Made by a program: the position numbers and the translations under genes
Assembly (NCBI GenBank): GCA_040755535.1
Contig: JBFMAV010000102.1
Coordinates: forward strand, 1-9,258
DNA: 9,258 nucleotides
Reading direction: 5' to 3'
Source: Aquabacter sp040755535
GTDB lineage: Bacteria > Pseudomonadota > Alphaproteobacteria > Rhizobiales > Xanthobacteraceae
Notes under the pieces: model-generated
Databases searched by the model: none
What the model was told of the DNA's origin: nothing
What the model saw: the letters and a program-made list of their open reading frames with translations, nothing else
Shown here: positions 7,289 through 9,258 of the stretch, one piece after another
Layout: the number at the start of each line of letters is the position of its first letter
How positions within the stretch are numbered: the first letter of the stretch is position 1

Positions 7289-8005
7289 TCAAAATGTGGT
7301 GCTGGCCGACCACTGAGCATGGCGCACGCCGGGCATGCGGCGCAATTCCTGTGTGACGAGGTCGAGATCACGCCCCTTGGCAGTGGTGCTCACCAGGGTC
7401 GCGACCACATCGGAGACATCCTCGGAGCGATCCACCACGGCGATTTTCGCCACCGGATACTTGGCCGCCTTGAGGCGGGAACCCAGCGCATCGCGCACCA
7501 TGTCCACATGGTCCACCTCGACCCCGACCCGCACCTGAAACTCGGCTTCGGCGACCCCCTCGTCGATGGGAATGCGGTTGATGAAATTCACCAGCGGCCG
7601 CAGCAGCGTGTTGGCGGCGAGGATGAAGGCGGCCAGCATGGCGGCCTCCGCCACCCGGTCCACGCCCGCGCAGGCCCCGACGGCGGCCGAGGACCACAAA
7701 GTCGCCGCCGTGTTGAGGCCGCGCACATTGGCGCCTTCCTTCATGATGACGCCGGCACCGAGAAAGCCGATGCCCGACACCACATAGGAGATGATGCGCA
7801 CCGCGCCCTCATGCTCCCACAGGCGCATGCCGATATCCACGAAGGCGGCCGCGCCGACGCACACCAGAACCACGGTGCGCAGCCCGGCGCTGCGCTGGCG
7901 AAGCTGACGCTCCGCGCCAATCAGCGTGCCGAGCACGAAGGCCACGGCAAGGCTCATGAAGCTGTCGAGGAGCGACAGGAGGTCGAAGCTCTCTATGAAC
8001 TGCAT
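7289..8005 (-). CDS. MgtC/SapB family inner-membrane protein
   Basis: MgtC proteins help bacteria survive low Mg2+ and the inside of host cells; in Salmonella MgtC lowers F1Fo ATP synthase activity. The 238-residue product has about five hydrophobic helices (roughly 14-31, 43-59, 71-87, 100-114, 117-137). It carries the family blocks RQRSAGLRTVVLV (36-48), GIGFLGAGVIMKEG (78-91) and VRGLNTAATLWSSAAVG (94-110). A C-terminal cytoplasmic region (about 150-238) resembles the ACT-like domain of true MgtC, which many short SapB homologues lack. ATG 8005 is chosen because GGAGGG lies 7 bases upstream and the family begins there; an upstream GTG at 8068 would add 21 residues read through a hairpin. 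The HdeD-like/papain-like gene follows at 6 bases. Whether it is a virulence-type MgtC or a general one cannot be settled here. Confidence 0.92.
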   Translation of the reverse strand: MQFIESFDLLSLLDSFMSLAVAFVLGTLIGAERQLRQRSAGLRTVVLVCVGAAAFVDIGMRLWEHEGAVRIISYVVSGIGFLGAGVIMKEGANVRGLNTAATLWSSAAVGACAGVDRVAEAAMLAAFILAANTLLRPLVNFINRIPIDEGVAEAEFQVRVGVEVDHVDMVRDALGSRLKAAKYPVAKIAVVDRSEDVSDVVATLVSTTAKGRDLDLVTQELRRMPGVRHAQWSASTTF

Positions 8006-8024
8006 GGCCGTTCCCTCCGCCTTC

Positions 8025-8050
8025 GCCTCGGCCTGCCTAAAGGCTGAGGC
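8025..8050. other. Hairpin in the Bug-mgtC gap (first)
   Basis: GCCTCGGCCT (8025-8034) pairs with AGGCTGAGGC (8041-8050) across a 6-base loop, ten pairs with one G-U in a + strand RNA (A-C mismatch in the - strand RNA). It lies just upstream of the mgtC SD and abuts the next hairpin. Confidence 0.45.
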
Positions 8051-8076
8051 GGCGCGGTTCAAGTACACCGCGCCGC
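8049..8076 (-). terminator. GC-rich hairpin between the Bug gene and mgtC
   Basis: GCGGCGCGG (8049-8057) and CCGCGCCGC (8068-8076) form a perfect 9-base-pair stem with a 10-base loop, 16 bases beyond the Bug-gene stop. No T run follows on the - strand, so it is either a U-poor terminator for the Bug transcript or a structured leader element of mgtC. The Bug-mgtC gap is 87 bases in all. Confidence 0.4.
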
Positions 8077-8092
8077 TTTGGGCGCTCGCCGC

Positions 8093-9088
8093 TCAGTTCA
8101 CCTGGATCTTCGCCTCGCGGATCACCGGCGCCCAGCGGGCGAGGTCCGCCTCGATGCGGGCGCGGAACTGCGCCGCATCGCTCGGAATGGGGTCCATGAG
8201 CTGGGTCGCCAGCTTCTCGCGCACCGCCGGCACGGCCAGCGCCTCTGCGGTGGCCGCGCGCAGCTTCTGGACAATGGGATCGGGCGTGGCGGCCGGTGCG
8301 ATCAACCCGCTCCAGGCTTCCGCCTCCACGTCGATCCCCTGCTCCATAAGGGTGGGAACGTCCGGCAGGAACGGCGACCGTTTGGCCGTGGAGACGGCGA
8401 GGATGCGCACCGGCTTGGTCGCCACCAGAGGGGTGATGGAAATGGCGGGCAGACAGGCCATCTGCGCGTCATTCTGGATCAGCGCGGTCACCGCCGCCGG
8501 CGAGGATTGATAGGGAATGTGGGTGATCTCGGTGCCGCTCGCGAGGCGGATCGCCTCCATGGCCAATTGCGACAGCGAGCCGTTGCCGACGGAGGCGTAA
8601 TTGTATTTGCCGGGATTCTGCTTCAGGAGCGCGATCAGTTCGGACACGCTGGACACGCCAAGCGCGGTATTGACGGCCAGCGCGCTCGGCTGGGTCACCA
8701 GCAGGCTGATGAAGGCGAAGTCCTTGGCCGGGTCATAGGGCAGGTTTCCGAACAGAATGGCATTGATGCCGAGCGGGCCGCCGATGGACACGCCGATCGT
8801 GTAGCCGTCCGGCTCCGCCTTGGCGACAGCGTCGGTTCCGCGATTGCCGCCCGCGCCCGGCTTGTTCTCCACCACGAAGGTCTGGCCGAACGTCTTCTGG
8901 AAATGATCCGCCATGAGGCGGGCGACGAGATCGGGCGTCGAGCCCGGGCCGAACGGCACGATGATCTTCACCGCCTGGCGCGTGGGCCACTCCTGGGCGA
9001 AGGATGGACCAACAAAGCCCACGGCTATCGTCGCCGCGAGAAGGCAGGTGACAAACCGCGCACGGACCGCATGGACGAAGCGCATCAT
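8093..9088 (-). CDS. Bug/TctC-family tripartite tricarboxylate transporter substrate-binding protein
   Basis: Bug proteins are periplasmic receptors that bind small carboxylates or amides and hand them to TctA/TctB membrane partners, or act as sensors. The 331-residue product has a signal peptide with basic residues, the hydrophobic stretch CLLAATIAVGFVG and an SFA-QE cleavage site after residue 31. The family blocks follow: IVPFGPGSTPDLVARL (43-58), VENKPGAGGNRGTDAVA (73-89), EPDGYT (92-97), YDPAKDF (118-124), ASVGNGS (165-171), HIPYQ (190-194) and PDVPTLMEQG (242-251). Length matches the usual 320-330. The start is ATGATG. AAGGA is 3 bases before the first ATG and 6 before the second (9085), so the second may be the one used. 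No tctA or tctB lies beside it, so it is an orphan, as most Bug genes are. The ligand cannot be predicted from sequence. Confidence 0.93.
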   Translation of the reverse strand: MMRFVHAVRARFVTCLLAATIAVGFVGPSFAQEWPTRQAVKIIVPFGPGSTPDLVARLMADHFQKTFGQTFVVENKPGAGGNRGTDAVAKAEPDGYTIGVSIGGPLGINAILFGNLPYDPAKDFAFISLLVTQPSALAVNTALGVSSVSELIALLKQNPGKYNYASVGNGSLSQLAMEAIRLASGTEITHIPYQSSPAAVTALIQNDAQMACLPAISITPLVATKPVRILAVSTAKRSPFLPDVPTLMEQGIDVEAEAWSGLIAPAATPDPIVQKLRAATAEALAVPAVREKLATQLMDPIPSDAAQFRARIEADLARWAPVIREAKIQVN

Positions 9089-9131
9089 AGGTCCTTCCCC
9101 TCTATTTTTTGGCGGACCAAGAGGCCCGCTG

Positions 9132-9184
9132 AGAGCATGCGCCGATCAGCCTGCACCGCAGGCAGATCGGATCACGCATTCTCT
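9132..9184. repeat. Outer hairpin module of the composite repeat
   Basis: AGAGCATGC (9132-9140) pairs with GCATTCTCT (9176-9184) at 8 of 9 positions. Inside it CCGATC-A-GCCTGC (9142-9154) pairs with GCAGGC-A-GATCGG (9158-9170), twelve pairs with one A-A mismatch and a 3-base loop. This module directly abuts the second-copy element at 9186. At copy 1 the same place holds only the palindrome AGAGCATGCTCT. Confidence 0.6.
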
Positions 9185-9249
9185 TTCAATAGTTTAGAGA
9201 CTGATTCACCGATCAGGTTGATTCAACCTGATCGGATCAGGCTCTAGAG
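9176..9249. repeat. Intergenic palindromic repeat, copy 2
   Basis: This matches 3479-3552 at 70 of 74 bases. The core, 9210-9234, is a perfect odd palindrome: CGATCAGGTTGA and TCAACCTGATCG around one T. It is extended by CTGAT/ATCAG (9201-9205 with 9236-9240) and TAGAG/CTCTA (9195-9199 with 9242-9246). Both core arms are intact here, unlike in copy 1, so this copy looks closer to the ancestral form. It lies upstream of the Bug gene and runs on past the window edge as AGAGCATGCGCCG. Confidence 0.85.
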
Positions 9250-9258
9250 CATGCGCCG

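Noticed and set aside
6995..8047. Open frame on the + strand opposite mgtC and the HdeD-like gene
   Set aside because: It spans two well-supported genes on the other strand, and its His/Gly/Arg-rich product has no family features.
8078..9247. Long open frame on the + strand opposite the Bug gene (389 codons)
   Set aside because: Its composition (Arg, Gly, His rich) is that of an antisense shadow, and it runs into the intergenic repeat.
9132..9258. CRISPR array or insertion-sequence end
   Set aside because: The repeated units are hairpins without regular spacers, and no transposase or cas gene is present.

Overview
The window looks like chromosomal DNA of a GC-rich alphaproteobacterium of the Hyphomicrobiales (Rhizobiales). 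The pointers are the lptA-lptB-rpoN order, an AccD whose zinc-ribbon cysteines are mostly replaced, strong G/C at third codon positions and Shine-Dalgarno (SD) driven starts, including TTG. A Xanthobacteraceae relative (Azorhizobium/Xanthobacter type) is a reasonable guess, but the sequence alone does not prove it. No tRNA, rRNA, CRISPR array, transposase or phage gene was seen.

Left part (1-3463, all on the + strand): the last codons of an upstream gene (probably lptC) overlap lptA by ATGA. Then come lptA, a gap of about 340 bases, lptB and rpoN. LptA and LptB are the periplasmic bridge and the cytoplasmic ATPase of the lipopolysaccharide export machine. RpoN is sigma-54. lptB and rpoN are 37 bases apart, and a 13-codon reading frame overlaps the stop of the first and the start of the second.

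Middle (3464-5786): rpoN converges on folC across a short intergenic palindromic repeat whose right arm supplies the folC stop codon. folC and accD lie on the - strand as an accD-folC pair (fatty-acid and folate synthesis), 20 bases apart. accD starts with TTG behind a good SD. Its 218-base upstream region holds a possible promoter and a hairpin. The usual rhizobial neighbours are not adjacent: no hpf/ptsN follows rpoN and no trpA precedes accD.

Right part (6005-9088, - strand): a MgtC-family membrane protein is followed 6 bases later by a two-part protein. That protein has a six-helix HdeD/DUF308-like membrane half and a cytoplasmic or periplasmic half with a His-before-Cys signature, like circularly permuted papain-fold enzymes. 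This pair is the least conventional part of the window. Upstream of it lies an orphan Bug/TctC-type periplasmic solute-binding protein with no TctA/TctB membrane partners in view.

The window ends in a second, larger copy of the intergenic repeat. Here it is composite: two adjacent hairpins inside a 13-base direct repeat. The repeat family, the MgtC/HdeD-papain pair and the lptB-rpoN coupling frame are the observations most worth following up. No clearly new defence or mobile system was found.
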